Source: Allobosea lathyri
GTDB taxonomy: Bacteria; Pseudomonadota; Alphaproteobacteria; Rhizobiales; Beijerinckiaceae
Direction of reading: 5' to 3'
DNA length: 64,000 nt
NCBI RefSeq assembly: GCF_900108245.1
Contig: NZ_FNUY01000001.1
Span: 124,001-188,000, forward strand
Both the position numbers and the translations under genes were made by a program. The notes below the pieces were generated by a model. The model saw nothing but the letters and a program-made list of their open reading frames with translations, was not told where the DNA came from and searched no databases. This document shows positions 51,116-59,755 of the stretch, one piece after another; positions within the stretch are counted from its first letter, which is position 1; every line of letters starts with the position of its first letter.

Positions 51116-51807
51116 GCCTGCTCGCGTTCCGCGACGTCGATTCCTTTTACGGCCGGGCCCAGGTCCTGCGCGGCGTCAGCTTCGAGATCGGGGCCGGCGA
51201 GCGTGTCGCCATCCTCGGCCGCAACGGCGTCGGCAAGACGACGGTCGTCAACACCTTCCTGGGCATCGCTTCGCTCGGCAAGGGCGAGATCACCCTGGCG
51301 GGCAAGCCGTCCGGCCGCATCCGCAACTACACGGCGGCGCGTGCCGGGATCTCGGTCGTGCCGCAGGGGCGGCGGATCATCGGGGCGCTCAGCGTGAAGG
51401 AGAATCTGGTTCTGGGTTCCGCCGTCGACCGCAAGGGCTCCTGGACGCTGGAGCGGGTCTTCAACCTGTTCCCGATCCTGCGCGAACGGCAGGACACGTC
51501 CGGCACCGCGCTCAGCGGCGGCCAGCAGCAGATGCTCGCGATCGGCCGGGCGCTGATGGCCAATCCGGCCTTGCTTGTCCTCGATGAGCCGAGCGAGGGG
51601 CTGGCGCCCGTCATCATCGACGAGCTCGCCGACGTCTTCGTGCGCCTCGCCGGGGAGGGCACCAGCCTGCTCCTGATCGAGCAGCATATCAGCCTCGTAC
51701 GCCGCGTGGCGCAGACCTACCACATGCTCTCGAAGGGCGCGGTGGTGGAAAGCGGCACGCTCGCCGAACTGACCGACGAACAACTGAAGCGGCACGTCGC
51801 CGTCTAA
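51112..51807 (+). CDS. livF: Branched-chain amino acid-type ABC ATPase (LivF-like)
   Basis: 231 residues. Walker A GRNGVGKTT, VPQGRRI (the Q-loop in its LivF form), signature LSGGQQQMLAIGRAL, Walker B LLVLDEPSEGLAP and H-loop IEQHI. Overlaps the LivG-like gene by 4 bp; 23 bases then separate it from the second binding-protein gene. Confidence 0.94.
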   Translation: MSLLAFRDVDSFYGRAQVLRGVSFEIGAGERVAILGRNGVGKTTVVNTFLGIASLGKGEITLAGKPSGRIRNYTAARAGISVVPQGRRIIGALSVKENLVLGSAVDRKGSWTLERVFNLFPILRERQDTSGTALSGGQQQMLAIGRALMANPALLVLDEPSEGLAPVIIDELADVFVRLAGEGTSLLLIEQHISLVRRVAQTYHMLSKGAVVESGTLAELTDEQLKRHVAV

Positions 51808-51830
51808 AACCAATCGACAGGGAGAGAATC

Positions 51831-53018
51831 ATGAAGCGGACTCGGAAGACTGCAACAGCCGCACTCGCGGGCATGCTGACGATGGCGGCCGGCTCAGCAC
51901 TGGCGCAGGAGCCGCTGAAGATCGGCGTGCCCACCGCCCTGACCGGCACCTATGCCGACCTCGGCAACCAGGCCAAGCGCGCCATCGAGTTCGCCGCGCA
52001 GCAGGCCAATGCCGCCGGCGGCATTGCCGGCCACAAGGTCGAGGTCGAATATCTCGACACCGAGGCCAAGCCCGATCTGGCGCGGCGGCAGGCCGAGAAG
52101 CTCGCCCTTCAGGGCAACAAGGTGCTGATCGGGGCCGTCGCCTCGGGCGAGGCGCTGGCGATCGCGCCGCTCCTGGCCCGTTGGGATGCGCTCTACGTCG
52201 CCACCATCAACAAGAGCGACAAGATGACGGGCGACAGCTGCACGGCCCGCATGTTCCGCGTCAACAATGCCGATTCCTCCGACGCAGCGACAGCGACGCC
52301 CTGGCTCAAGGAGCGCAAGGAGACGGAATGGGCTGTGATGGCCGCCGACATCGCCTGGGGCCGCGACGTCGCCGCCAGCTTCGCCAAATCCACCGAAAGC
52401 CAGGGCAAGAAGGTCGTCTCGGAGAACTTCTCGCCGCTCGGCACCAACGATTTCGCGACCTATATCCAGAAGATCAAGAATGCCGGCGCCAAGGGTGTCT
52501 ATGTCGCGCTTGCAGGCCGTGACGCGGTCAATTTCGCGACGCAGGCCAAGCAATACGGCCTGCTGGATTCGGCGACCGTGGCCGGCGTCAGCTTCGTGAC
52601 CGACAACACCGTCGCCTCGATCGGCGAAGCCGCCAAGGGCATTTCGGGGATCATCAACTACTCCTCGACGCTCGACACGCCCGCCAACAAGGAGTTCGTC
52701 GCGGCCTGGGAGAAGTATTATCCCGGCACGACGCCCTCCAATTTCGAGGGTGACACCTATGTCGGCATGCAGGTGATCTTCCAGGCCGTGAAGGCGACGG
52801 GCAGCGTCAAGGCGGCCGATCTCGCCAAGGCGATCCCCGGGCGCAGCTACGACACGATCCTGGGCAATGTGCTCCTGCGCAAGGAGGACAACCAGCTCGT
52901 GCGTCCCAATTATTTCGGCATCGTCGAGCAGAATGGCGGCAAGCTGCGTCCCGTGATCAAGATGTCGGTTCCCGCCGAAATCGCCACGGTCGCGCCGAGC
53001 CCGGCCTGCAAGCTCTGA
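51831..53018 (+). CDS. Branched-chain-type ABC transporter substrate-binding protein (second of two)
   Basis: 395 residues with signal peptide (TAALAGMLTMAAGSALAQ) and Peripla_BP_6 fold: LKIGVPTALTGTYADLGNQA, VEVEYLDTEAKPDLA, WAVMAADIAWGRDVAASFA, and TYVGMQVIFQAVKATGS near the end. GGGAGAGA precedes the ATG. Co-transcribed with the LivHMGF-type genes, so it is the standard partner of this permease. Shares only the general family pattern with the protein at 44.7 kb, so two ligands or two affinities are possible. Confidence 0.92.
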   Translation: MKRTRKTATAALAGMLTMAAGSALAQEPLKIGVPTALTGTYADLGNQAKRAIEFAAQQANAAGGIAGHKVEVEYLDTEAKPDLARRQAEKLALQGNKVLIGAVASGEALAIAPLLARWDALYVATINKSDKMTGDSCTARMFRVNNADSSDAATATPWLKERKETEWAVMAADIAWGRDVAASFAKSTESQGKKVVSENFSPLGTNDFATYIQKIKNAGAKGVYVALAGRDAVNFATQAKQYGLLDSATVAGVSFVTDNTVASIGEAAKGISGIINYSSTLDTPANKEFVAAWEKYYPGTTPSNFEGDTYVGMQVIFQAVKATGSVKAADLAKAIPGRSYDTILGNVLLRKEDNQLVRPNYFGIVEQNGGKLRPVIKMSVPAEIATVAPSPACKL

Positions 53019-53044
53019 GCGGCATTTTCCCACAGGAGCAGGAC

Positions 53045-53812
53045 ATGTCGTCCGAGTTGTTTTCTCTGCAAGGCCGCGTCGCACTGGTGACAGGTGCGGC
53101 GCGTGGCATCGGCTGGAAGATCGCGCAATCGGTCGCCTCGGCCGGTGCGCATGTGGTCGTCAACGACCTGGACGAAGGTGCGGTCGCCGCCCGGGCGACC
53201 GAGCTGCGAGAGGCCGGGTTCTCGGCCTCTCATGCAGCCTTCGATGTCACCGACGAGGCGGGGGTGAATGCCGGTGTCGCTGGCATCGTTGCCGACCGCG
53301 GGGCCGTGGATATCCTAGTGAACAACGCCGGTATTCAGCGGCGCAAGATGTTCCACGAGTTCAGCTATGCCGAATGGCGCGCTGTGATCGACACCCATCT
53401 CAACGGTTCGTTCCTGGTCACGCGGGCCGTCGTGCCCGGCATGATCGAGCGGAAGTTCGGGCGGATCATCATGCTCGGATCGATCGCGGTGCAGCAGCCC
53501 AAACAGGCCTTGTCCGCCTATGCGGCGGCCAAGGGCGGGCTGACCTCGCTCGTGCGGGCGCTTGCGGTCGAGCTGGGGCAGCACGGCATCACCGCCAATG
53601 CGCTGGCGCCGGGCTTCATCGCGACCGAATTCACGCGCGCGTTGCAGGACGACGAGGTCTTCACGCGCAACATGCTGGCGCGTGTGCCCTCAGGCCGCTG
53701 GGGCGAACCCGGCGATCTGGCTCCGGCGGTCATCTACCTGGCTTCGCCGGCCGGTGCCTTCGTCAACGGCAGCATCCTGACTGTGGATGGCGGTTTCCTC
53801 GCCGCCGGCTAG
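53045..53812 (+). CDS. SDR family oxidoreductase (gluconate 5-dehydrogenase-like)
   Basis: 255 residues: FSLQGRVALVTGAARGIGWK, NNAGIQRRKMFHEF, the catalytic Ser in LGSIAVQQPKQ and YAAAK. The N-terminal LxGRVALVTG opening plus NNAGIQRR is the pattern of gluconate/idonate 5-dehydrogenases, although many SDRs of unknown substrate share it. AGGAG before the ATG. Last gene of the rightward transporter operon; its TAG stop belongs to the hairpin repeat. Confidence 0.88.
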   Translation: MSSELFSLQGRVALVTGAARGIGWKIAQSVASAGAHVVVNDLDEGAVAARATELREAGFSASHAAFDVTDEAGVNAGVAGIVADRGAVDILVNNAGIQRRKMFHEFSYAEWRAVIDTHLNGSFLVTRAVVPGMIERKFGRIIMLGSIAVQQPKQALSAYAAAKGGLTSLVRALAVELGQHGITANALAPGFIATEFTRALQDDEVFTRNMLARVPSGRWGEPGDLAPAVIYLASPAGAFVNGSILTVDGGFLAAG

Positions 53813-53860
53813 AGCATCGGCCCGAAAAGTGGAATGCGGTTTTCGGGAAAATTCGATGCT
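53809..53860 (+). repeat. Hairpin repeat element, copy 2 (terminator-like)
   Basis: Outer arms AGCATCG (53813-53819) and CGATGCT (53854-53860), inner arms CCCGAAAA (53821-53828) and TTTTCGGG (53840-53847). The first 38 bases are identical to copy 1 at 3138-3175 in reverse complement. The TAG stop of the SDR gene (53810-53812) is inside the shared block, as in copy 1. Confidence 0.88.
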
Positions 53861-53867
53861 GTAGGGA

Positions 53868-54698
53868 TCAGGCGATCGCCTTTTCCTTGGGTTCCTTGAG
53901 GGCGCGCGCCTTTCGCGGGCGCGCCGCTCGCCCGGCGCCGGCCGAGCCCGCCTCCGACCGCTTGGCGATGTCGTCCGTGATAGCGGCGGCGAGCGCAACG
54001 ATCTCCGCCGTGTAGGGCGCGTCGGGATTGGCGTCGTAGCGCTGTTCGGGGATGATCAGGACCGCGCTGCCGAGCACCCTCTGCTCCGCATCGAAGATCG
54101 GCGCGCTGATGCCGATGAGCCCTTCGAACACCTCGGCGCGCGAGACGCAGAAGCCGGCCCGGCGCAGCCGCGTCATGCGGGAGCGGAAATCCTCCCAATC
54201 CTCGCCGAGTCCGGCCTCGCGGATGCGTTCGCTGTGCCAGAGCATCATGCTGCGCAGCTGGTAGGGGGTCAGGTTGGCGAGAATGATCTTCGCCATCGCG
54301 CCGCGGAACATCGGCATCGGCCGGCCGCGCTCGTAGATTTCCTCGACGCTGTGGTCCGGCCAGGCGAGATCGGCGCACATCACCTTGTCGCCGTAGAAGC
54401 TGCACAGCATGATGTTGATGTTGAGCCGGACGCTCGCGGCCCGGATGAGCGGGCTGGCGCTGCTCAGCAGCGGGTCCATCTTGCGGACGAGCCGGTCGAG
54501 CTCGATGATGCGCGGACCCAGCACATAGCTTCCCCCCGCCGCAGGGGCGAGCAGGCCGCGATGGCAGAGGGACTGGATGTAGCGATAGGCAGTCGCCTTC
54601 GAAGCACCTGTCGCCTGGACGGCGTGATCGAGCTGGATGCTCATCAGGTTTTCGTCGAAGAGATCGAGGATGGTCAACATCCTGTCGAGGCTGCTCAT
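53868..54698 (-). CDS. IclR family transcriptional regulator
   Basis: 276 residues: winged helix-turn-helix at about 1-65 (MLTILDLFDENLMSIQLDHA, ATGASKATAYRYIQSLCHRG) and an IclR-type effector domain (about 80-250), with a lysine/arginine/alanine-rich tail. Located inside the catabolic island between two rightward groups, convergent with the SDR gene and co-oriented with the cupin gene. Likely regulator of the island's promoters; the ATCTCAT/AAATGAGAG words are candidate sites. Confidence 0.88.
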   Translation of the reverse strand: MSSLDRMLTILDLFDENLMSIQLDHAVQATGASKATAYRYIQSLCHRGLLAPAAGGSYVLGPRIIELDRLVRKMDPLLSSASPLIRAASVRLNINIMLCSFYGDKVMCADLAWPDHSVEEIYERGRPMPMFRGAMAKIILANLTPYQLRSMMLWHSERIREAGLGEDWEDFRSRMTRLRRAGFCVSRAEVFEGLIGISAPIFDAEQRVLGSAVLIIPEQRYDANPDAPYTAEIVALAAAITDDIAKRSEAGSAGAGRAARPRKARALKEPKEKAIA

Positions 54699-54895
54699 CG
54701 GTTCTCCTGGCGCCTGGCTTCGTCGCGACAGCGGCGGCAGGCGCGGTTCTGATCGGTTTCGGCGCTCAATCTACATGGCCCATCCGGCAAATGGAACGAC
54801 CGCCGTCTCCTCGGGCACGCTGTCTGACCGGGGAGTTCGGGAACGGCTGAGGGCTTGCCCCGAACTCTCCGGCTCGTTCAGTTTCAGGCGCAGTT

Positions 54896-55318
54896 TCAGG
54901 CGCGCCTGTAGCCTTCCAGCGTCGAATCATCGACGTCGGGCAGGTTGACGACGATGTTCTCCGGTGTCCTGGCCGTGAGCCAGACGAGGTCTTCCGTCAC
55001 GCTCATATTCACCTCGACATGAGGCATATGCGGCGGGACGAAGACGAAGTCGCCTTCGGTCATCGTGACATGCTCGGCATAGTTCTCGCCGAAATAGATC
55101 CGGCCCGTGCCCTGGAGGACGTAACCGCCCGTCTCGGCCTCGCCGTGATGATGGGGCAGCGACCGGTAGCCCGGCTCGTTGCTGACCTTGCCGAACCAGA
55201 TCTTCTGCGCCGGCGTGTGCTGCGGGCTGACGCCGGAGATGCGCACGGCCCCGCCGGACTGGCCGGTACTCCGGTTCTCCTGGCCCTTGCGGGTCACGAT
55301 CGGCTTCACATCCGTCAT
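54896..55318 (-). CDS. Cupin domain protein
   Basis: 140 residues, a single double-stranded beta-helix. Motif 1 is LPHHHGEAETGGYVLQGTGRIYFG (metal-binding HxH then a downstream Glu, residues about 56-80) and motif 2 is PHMPHVEVNMS (about 110-120). With its metal ligands preserved it could be an oxygenase, isomerase or small-molecule sensor. Divergent from the PRISE-like gene and in the same island as the IclR gene. Confidence 0.88.
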   Translation of the reverse strand: MTDVKPIVTRKGQENRSTGQSGGAVRISGVSPQHTPAQKIWFGKVSNEPGYRSLPHHHGEAETGGYVLQGTGRIYFGENYAEHVTMTEGDFVFVPPHMPHVEVNMSVTEDLVWLTARTPENIVVNLPDVDDSTLEGYRRA

Positions 55319-55712
55319 TGGTGTCTCCTTTGAGCGGGTTCGGCCATTCCGGCGATGACCCGCCGCGTTCCTCGATGCTGTGCATGAGTCCGGCGCCCTG
55401 CGGCACCGTCAAAAGCTTGCCGGTCGCGCTCGAGGGTTGACGATCTCATGTGCGTTCATTAATCTCATAATTCAATAAAAACGACAAGTCTAAAGTCGCA
55501 ATACCGTCTGACAGGGAGCAGGGCGCCTTATGGGTAATGGCGATGCAATGAGCCGGATCGCGCCCCGGTCGGACGCTTGTTCAGTCGTGCTGGATGTCAT
55601 CGACCTTTGCAGCGCGCCAGTACCGGTGCTCCCGCGCCTCGGCTGAAGGCAGCGCGCCTTCCAGCCCGTGCAGGCGCGGTCGATACCCCAGTTCAGGAAC
55701 CGGATTCCAAAC
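55319..55712. promoter_or_regulatory. Divergent intergenic region cupin / PRISE-like gene
   Basis: 394 bases without a convincing gene. A short AT-rich tract (about 55440-55500) contains ATCTCAT twice (55443-55449 and 55462-55468, 19 bases apart), the same half-site as in the 44643-44657 palindrome, plus CGACAAGTCTAAA (near 55482), close to CGACAAGTGTCTAAA before the LivH-type gene (near 48370). Confidence 0.45.
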
Positions 55713-56765
55713 ATGCTCCAGCCCTCGGCCCTCGTCATCGGCGCCAATGGCATCGTCGGCAGCAACATGCTGGCGATGCTCTGTGCCGGGACGGATTGGA
55801 CCGTGCACGCGGTTGCTCGCTCGCATCCGCCGTCAGACGACCGGGTGCGGCGAATCGCGGTGGATCTGCAGGACGAGGCGGCGAGCCGGATTGCGCTCGC
55901 TGCGCTCGGTCCCATCGACTACGTCTTCTTCGCGGCATTGGCGACCGGCAGGACGCCGGCCGCGCAGGTCGGGCCGAATCTGGCGCTCCTGCGCAACGCT
56001 GTTTCACCGCTGATCGGGCGCGGATCAGGTCTGCGTCATGTCTGCGTCGTGCAGGGCACCAAATGGTATGGCAGTCATCTCGGCCCCTATCACACGCCGG
56101 CCAGGGAAGGCGATGCCCGGCATGACGGCCCCAATTTCTACTACGATCAGCGCGACTGGCTGAGCGCCGCCCAGGCCGGAAGCGACTGGAGCTTCTCGAC
56201 GCTGCGGCCGCATTTCATCAGCGGCTTCAATGTCGGCAACCCCCACAACATGATGGCTGCGGTCGGCGCATACGCTGCCATCAAGCGCGAACTCGGCGAT
56301 GCCCTGGATTTCCCGGGCACGCCGGCCTGTTTCCAGACGCTGTCCATGGCCACCGATGTATCCCTGCTCAACCGGGCGATGCTGTGGGCCGCGACCACGG
56401 CCGAATGCGCCAACCAGGACTTCAACATCAGCAATGGCGACTATTTCCGCTGGCGGGACCTCTGGCCGGCCATCGCCGGCAGCTTCGGCATGCCCTCGGG
56501 CGTCGTGAAGCCTGTGCGGCTCGCGACCTACATGGCCGACAAGGGCGCGGTCTGGGACGCCATCGTGCGGCGCCATAGCCTTCGCTCCACGCCGCTCGAC
56601 AAGGTGGTCGACTGGAACTGGGCCGATTTTCTGTTTCGGGGCGATTGGGACGACATGTCCTCCACCATCAAGGCGCGGCGCTACGGCTTCGATGACTGCG
56701 TCGACACCCAGGACGACATGCTGACGGCGCTGGCGCGCTATCGTGAGGAACGTGTCCTTCCATGA
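55713..56765 (+). CDS. SDR of the PRISE type (progesterone 5-beta-reductase/iridoid synthase-like)
   Basis: 350 residues from the ATG at 55713 (MLQPSALVIGANGIVGSN). NADPH-binding GxxGxxG is followed by features of PRISE enzymes instead of the usual YxxxK: a VVQGTKWYGSHLG segment with the catalytic Lys (about 125) and NFYYDQRDWL with the catalytic Tyr (about 148), then RPHFISGFNVGNPHNMM. PRISE proteins reduce alpha,beta-unsaturated carbonyls. Head of a rightward group with two classical SDRs. Confidence 0.82.
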   Translation: MLQPSALVIGANGIVGSNMLAMLCAGTDWTVHAVARSHPPSDDRVRRIAVDLQDEAASRIALAALGPIDYVFFAALATGRTPAAQVGPNLALLRNAVSPLIGRGSGLRHVCVVQGTKWYGSHLGPYHTPAREGDARHDGPNFYYDQRDWLSAAQAGSDWSFSTLRPHFISGFNVGNPHNMMAAVGAYAAIKRELGDALDFPGTPACFQTLSMATDVSLLNRAMLWAATTAECANQDFNISNGDYFRWRDLWPAIAGSFGMPSGVVKPVRLATYMADKGAVWDAIVRRHSLRSTPLDKVVDWNWADFLFRGDWDDMSSTIKARRYGFDDCVDTQDDMLTALARYREERVLP

Positions 56766-56811
56766 GCCCCGGCAGCAAGCCCCCCATCGCCATCAACCAA
56801 AGGCCAAGGAC

Positions 56812-57546
56812 ATGAAAGCCCCCTATGATCTCAGCGGCATGCGCATTCTCCTGACCGGAGCGGCGGGCGGAATTGGCTCGGCCACGGCGCGGCTCTGCGC
56901 GTCGCTCGGCGCCGAAATGATCCTCACAGATGTCGTCGAGGATGCGGCCCTGCTGGCCGAGCTACGCCAGGACGGACGCAATCACGTCTTCGAAACTTGC
57001 GATGTGCGCTCGCGCGCCGAGGTGGAGACGTTCTGCACCCGCAATTTCCCGCTCGACGCGCTGATCCTGAATGCCGGTATCTTCCCCAAGGAGGATTGGC
57101 TTGGCGACGACTGGCATGAGCAGTTCCGCGAGGCCATGGATGTGAACGTCGCCGGCCCGGCCAATTTCGTGCGCGCGACGCTCGCGCATATGAAAGGACG
57201 AGGCGCCGGGCGCATCGTCCTGCTCGGCTCGATCGCTGCCCATACCGGCGGAACCCACGCCCATTCGCCGATGCATTACGGCGCGTCGAAAGGCGCGGTC
57301 CACACCTTCGTGCGCTGGCTCGCCCGGCGCGCGGCTCCCGAGGTTCTGGTCAATGCTGTCGCCCCGGGCTCGACCCAGACTCGCATGGTCGCGATGGCAA
57401 GCCCCGACGCGCTCAAGGGCATGCCGATCCCGCGCTTCGGTCGGCCGGAGGAAATCGCCTGGCCGCTGGCGTTCCTGTGTTCCCCGGGCGCGAGTTTCAT
57501 GTGCGGCGCGATCGTCGACGTCAATGGCGGCGCATTCATGGGCTGA
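56812..57546 (+). CDS. SDR family oxidoreductase
   Basis: 244 residues from the ATG at 56812 (AAGGAC upstream). LLTGAAGGIGSA for NAD(P), LNAG in place of NNAG (ILNAGIFPKE), catalytic Ser in LLGSIAAHTGG, YGASK. The Leu-for-Asn change in NNAG is tolerated elsewhere in the family. Lies between the PRISE-like and the next SDR gene with short gaps, probably one transcript. Confidence 0.88.
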   Translation: MKAPYDLSGMRILLTGAAGGIGSATARLCASLGAEMILTDVVEDAALLAELRQDGRNHVFETCDVRSRAEVETFCTRNFPLDALILNAGIFPKEDWLGDDWHEQFREAMDVNVAGPANFVRATLAHMKGRGAGRIVLLGSIAAHTGGTHAHSPMHYGASKGAVHTFVRWLARRAAPEVLVNAVAPGSTQTRMVAMASPDALKGMPIPRFGRPEEIAWPLAFLCSPGASFMCGAIVDVNGGAFMG

Positions 57547-57572
57547 ACGCCCGGATTTATGAGGATTTAGAG

Positions 57573-58316
57573 ATGCTTTTGTCGAACAAGGTCGCGGTCG
57601 TCACCGGCGGCGGCAATGTAAAATCGATCGGTTTCGCGGCAGCGCGGATGTTCGCGGCCCACGGCGCCAAGGTTGCCATACTGGATGTCGACCAAAGCGC
57701 GCTCGACGAGGCTGCGGCCCAGATCCGCGAGAACGTCCTGGCGCTGAAGGTCGATGTCAGGTCGCAGGATGCCTGCCGGGAGGCCGCGCAGCGCATCAAG
57801 ACACAATGGGGCCAGGTCGACGTCCTCCTGAACAATGCCGGTGTCGTGCAGACGCGCCGCATCGCGCAGGTCACACCTGAGGACTACGACTTCGTGCTGG
57901 ACGTCAATCTGCGCGGAGCTCTTCAGGTCTCGCAGGAAATCCTGCCGCTGATGGGGGCGGGTGGATCGATCATGTTCATCGCCTCGATCGCGGCACAGCG
58001 CGGCGGCGGACTGATGGGCGGGCCCCATTATGCCGCTTCGAAGGGCGGCATCCTTGCTCTCGCCAAGTCGATGGCGCGCGAGTTGGGGCCTGCGGGTATC
58101 CGCGTGAACGCCGTCAATCCCGGCGTCGTCGACACCGCAATGACCGAGAACGGCTACAGTCCCGAATTGAGGGCGAGCGTCACGGCAACCATTCCGCTGG
58201 GTCGCTTCGGAGTTCCCGACGATATCGCATCCGCCTGCCTGTTCCTGGCCTCGGACATGTCGAGCTACATCACCGGAGCCTCAATCGACGTCAATGGCGG
58301 GCAGCACATCCATTGA
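57573..58316 (+). CDS. SDR family oxidoreductase
   Basis: 247 residues from ATG at 57573. VAVVTGGGNVKSIGFAAARM shows a short insertion in the glycine-rich loop (GGGNVKSIG), which some SDRs have. LNNAGVVQ, Ser in FIASIAAQRGG, YAASK follow. Ends GASIDVNGGQHIH. Last gene of its rightward group; a strong hairpin follows. Confidence 0.88.
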   Translation: MLLSNKVAVVTGGGNVKSIGFAAARMFAAHGAKVAILDVDQSALDEAAAQIRENVLALKVDVRSQDACREAAQRIKTQWGQVDVLLNNAGVVQTRRIAQVTPEDYDFVLDVNLRGALQVSQEILPLMGAGGSIMFIASIAAQRGGGLMGGPHYAASKGGILALAKSMARELGPAGIRVNAVNPGVVDTAMTENGYSPELRASVTATIPLGRFGVPDDIASACLFLASDMSSYITGASIDVNGGQHIH

Positions 58317-58326
58317 GGCTGTTTCA

Positions 58327-58352
58327 GCCGCTCCGTCCTGAGGCGGAGCGGC
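58327..58352. terminator. Hairpin between convergent SDR and MHS-transporter genes
   Basis: Perfect 9-bp stem GCCGCTCCG (58327-58335) / CGGAGCGGC (58344-58352) with an 8-base loop; followed by CGAAAAATATT on the plus strand. Position between two convergent stops fits a bidirectional terminator, but there is no T-tract. Confidence 0.65.
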
Positions 58353-58398
58353 CGAAAAATATTGAACCGGGGCGGATTTCCCATCCGCTCCGTTGCTG

Positions 58399-59715
58399 TC
58401 ACTCGTGGACCGAGCGGTTCTGGATGATCAGCACGGCGATGACCGTCAGGGCGCAGCAGACCATCAGATAGGCCGCGACCAGCGTCGGCTTACCGTCCGC
58501 CGCAGCGACCAGGGCCGATGCGATCAGAGGCGTCGGCCCCGCCACGAGCACGCCATTGAGCTCCCGCGACATGGCAAGGCCGGAGAAGCGATAGCGTGTC
58601 GGGAACAGGTTGGAGAGGAAGGCGCCTTGCGCGCCGGCCATGGCCCCGAAGCCGATGCCATATCCCAGGCTCATCCCGAACGCGGCCCAGTAGATGCTGC
58701 CGGTGTCGAGCATCATGAACAGCGGGTAGGACAACAGGAAGACGAAGGCGGCACCGCCGATATAGACCTTGGCGCTGCCGATGCGATCCGCCAGAAGCCC
58801 CATCAGCGGCACGCCGATGATGCCGCAAAGCGACGCGAAGGTCACGGCGATCAGGCTGTCGGGCCGGGTCATGCCTACCGTGTTCGTCATGTAGCTGATC
58901 GAGAACGCGCTGAGGATATAGGCGTTGGCGTTGTGGCCGGTGACAGACAGGAAGCCGAACAGCACCTCTTTGGGGCTTTCGCGCATCAGTTCCTTGAGGG
59001 GAACCTTCTGCTCATGCTTGGTCTCCTGGGCGCGCGACATCGCCGCGACATATTCCGGCGTCTCGTCGAGATGCTTGCGGATGTAGAGCGCGACGATGAA
59101 CAGCACGCCCGACACCAGGAACGGGATGCGCCAGGCCCAGCCGAGCAGCGTTTCCTCGGGAAGATAGGAAATGCCGAGGAAGGCCGCTGTCGCGAGCATG
59201 ATACCGACCAGCGTCGCCGCGTTGGGCAGCGAAGTGTAGAAGGCGCGGCGTCCAGGCGGCGCGTATTCCGCAACGAGGACGATCGCACCGGCCAGCTCGG
59301 CGCCAGCGCCGAAGCCCTGAAGCAGGCGCATCAGCACGAGCAGGATCGGAGCCAGCGCGCCGACCTGCGCATAGGTAGGCAGCAGGCCCATGCCGACCGT
59401 CGCCAGGCCCATCAGGGCGATGGTCAGGATCAGCGCCGGCTTGCGGCCGATCTTGTCGCCGATATGGGAGATGACGATGCCGCCGAGCGGACGGATGAAA
59501 TAGCCGACCGCGAAGGTGGCGAAGGCGGCCAGGACGCCGCTGAGCGGCGACAGCGTCGGGAAGAACAGCTTGTTGATGATCAGCCCGGAGGCCGCGCCGT
59601 AAAGGGCGTAGTCATACCATTCGATCACCGTTCCCACGGTCGCGGCCGCAACGGCCTTGCGGACGTTTGCGGTCTTCGCGGCCTGCAGGCCGGCCTTGTC
59701 GGCAACGTTCAGCAT
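58399..59715 (-). CDS. MFS transporter, metabolite:H+ symporter (MHS) type
   Basis: 438 residues with twelve hydrophobic segments. MHS signature points: GTVIEWYDYALYGAASGLI at the first helix, HIGDKIGRKPAL between helices 2 and 3 and LMRLLQGFGAGAELAGAI in helix 4. Similar to ProP, ShiA and KgtP-type carriers that take up carboxylates, betaines or shikimate. Followed in the same direction by an RraA-like gene, so may feed a carboxylate pathway. Substrate unknown. Confidence 0.92.
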   Translation of the reverse strand: MLNVADKAGLQAAKTANVRKAVAAATVGTVIEWYDYALYGAASGLIINKLFFPTLSPLSGVLAAFATFAVGYFIRPLGGIVISHIGDKIGRKPALILTIALMGLATVGMGLLPTYAQVGALAPILLVLMRLLQGFGAGAELAGAIVLVAEYAPPGRRAFYTSLPNAATLVGIMLATAAFLGISYLPEETLLGWAWRIPFLVSGVLFIVALYIRKHLDETPEYVAAMSRAQETKHEQKVPLKELMRESPKEVLFGFLSVTGHNANAYILSAFSISYMTNTVGMTRPDSLIAVTFASLCGIIGVPLMGLLADRIGSAKVYIGGAAFVFLLSYPLFMMLDTGSIYWAAFGMSLGYGIGFGAMAGAQGAFLSNLFPTRYRFSGLAMSRELNGVLVAGPTPLIASALVAAADGKPTLVAAYLMVCCALTVIAVLIIQNRSVHE

Positions 59716-59755
59716 ATCGTCTTCATTCCCATAGAATTCCGGTCTGGCCGACCGG

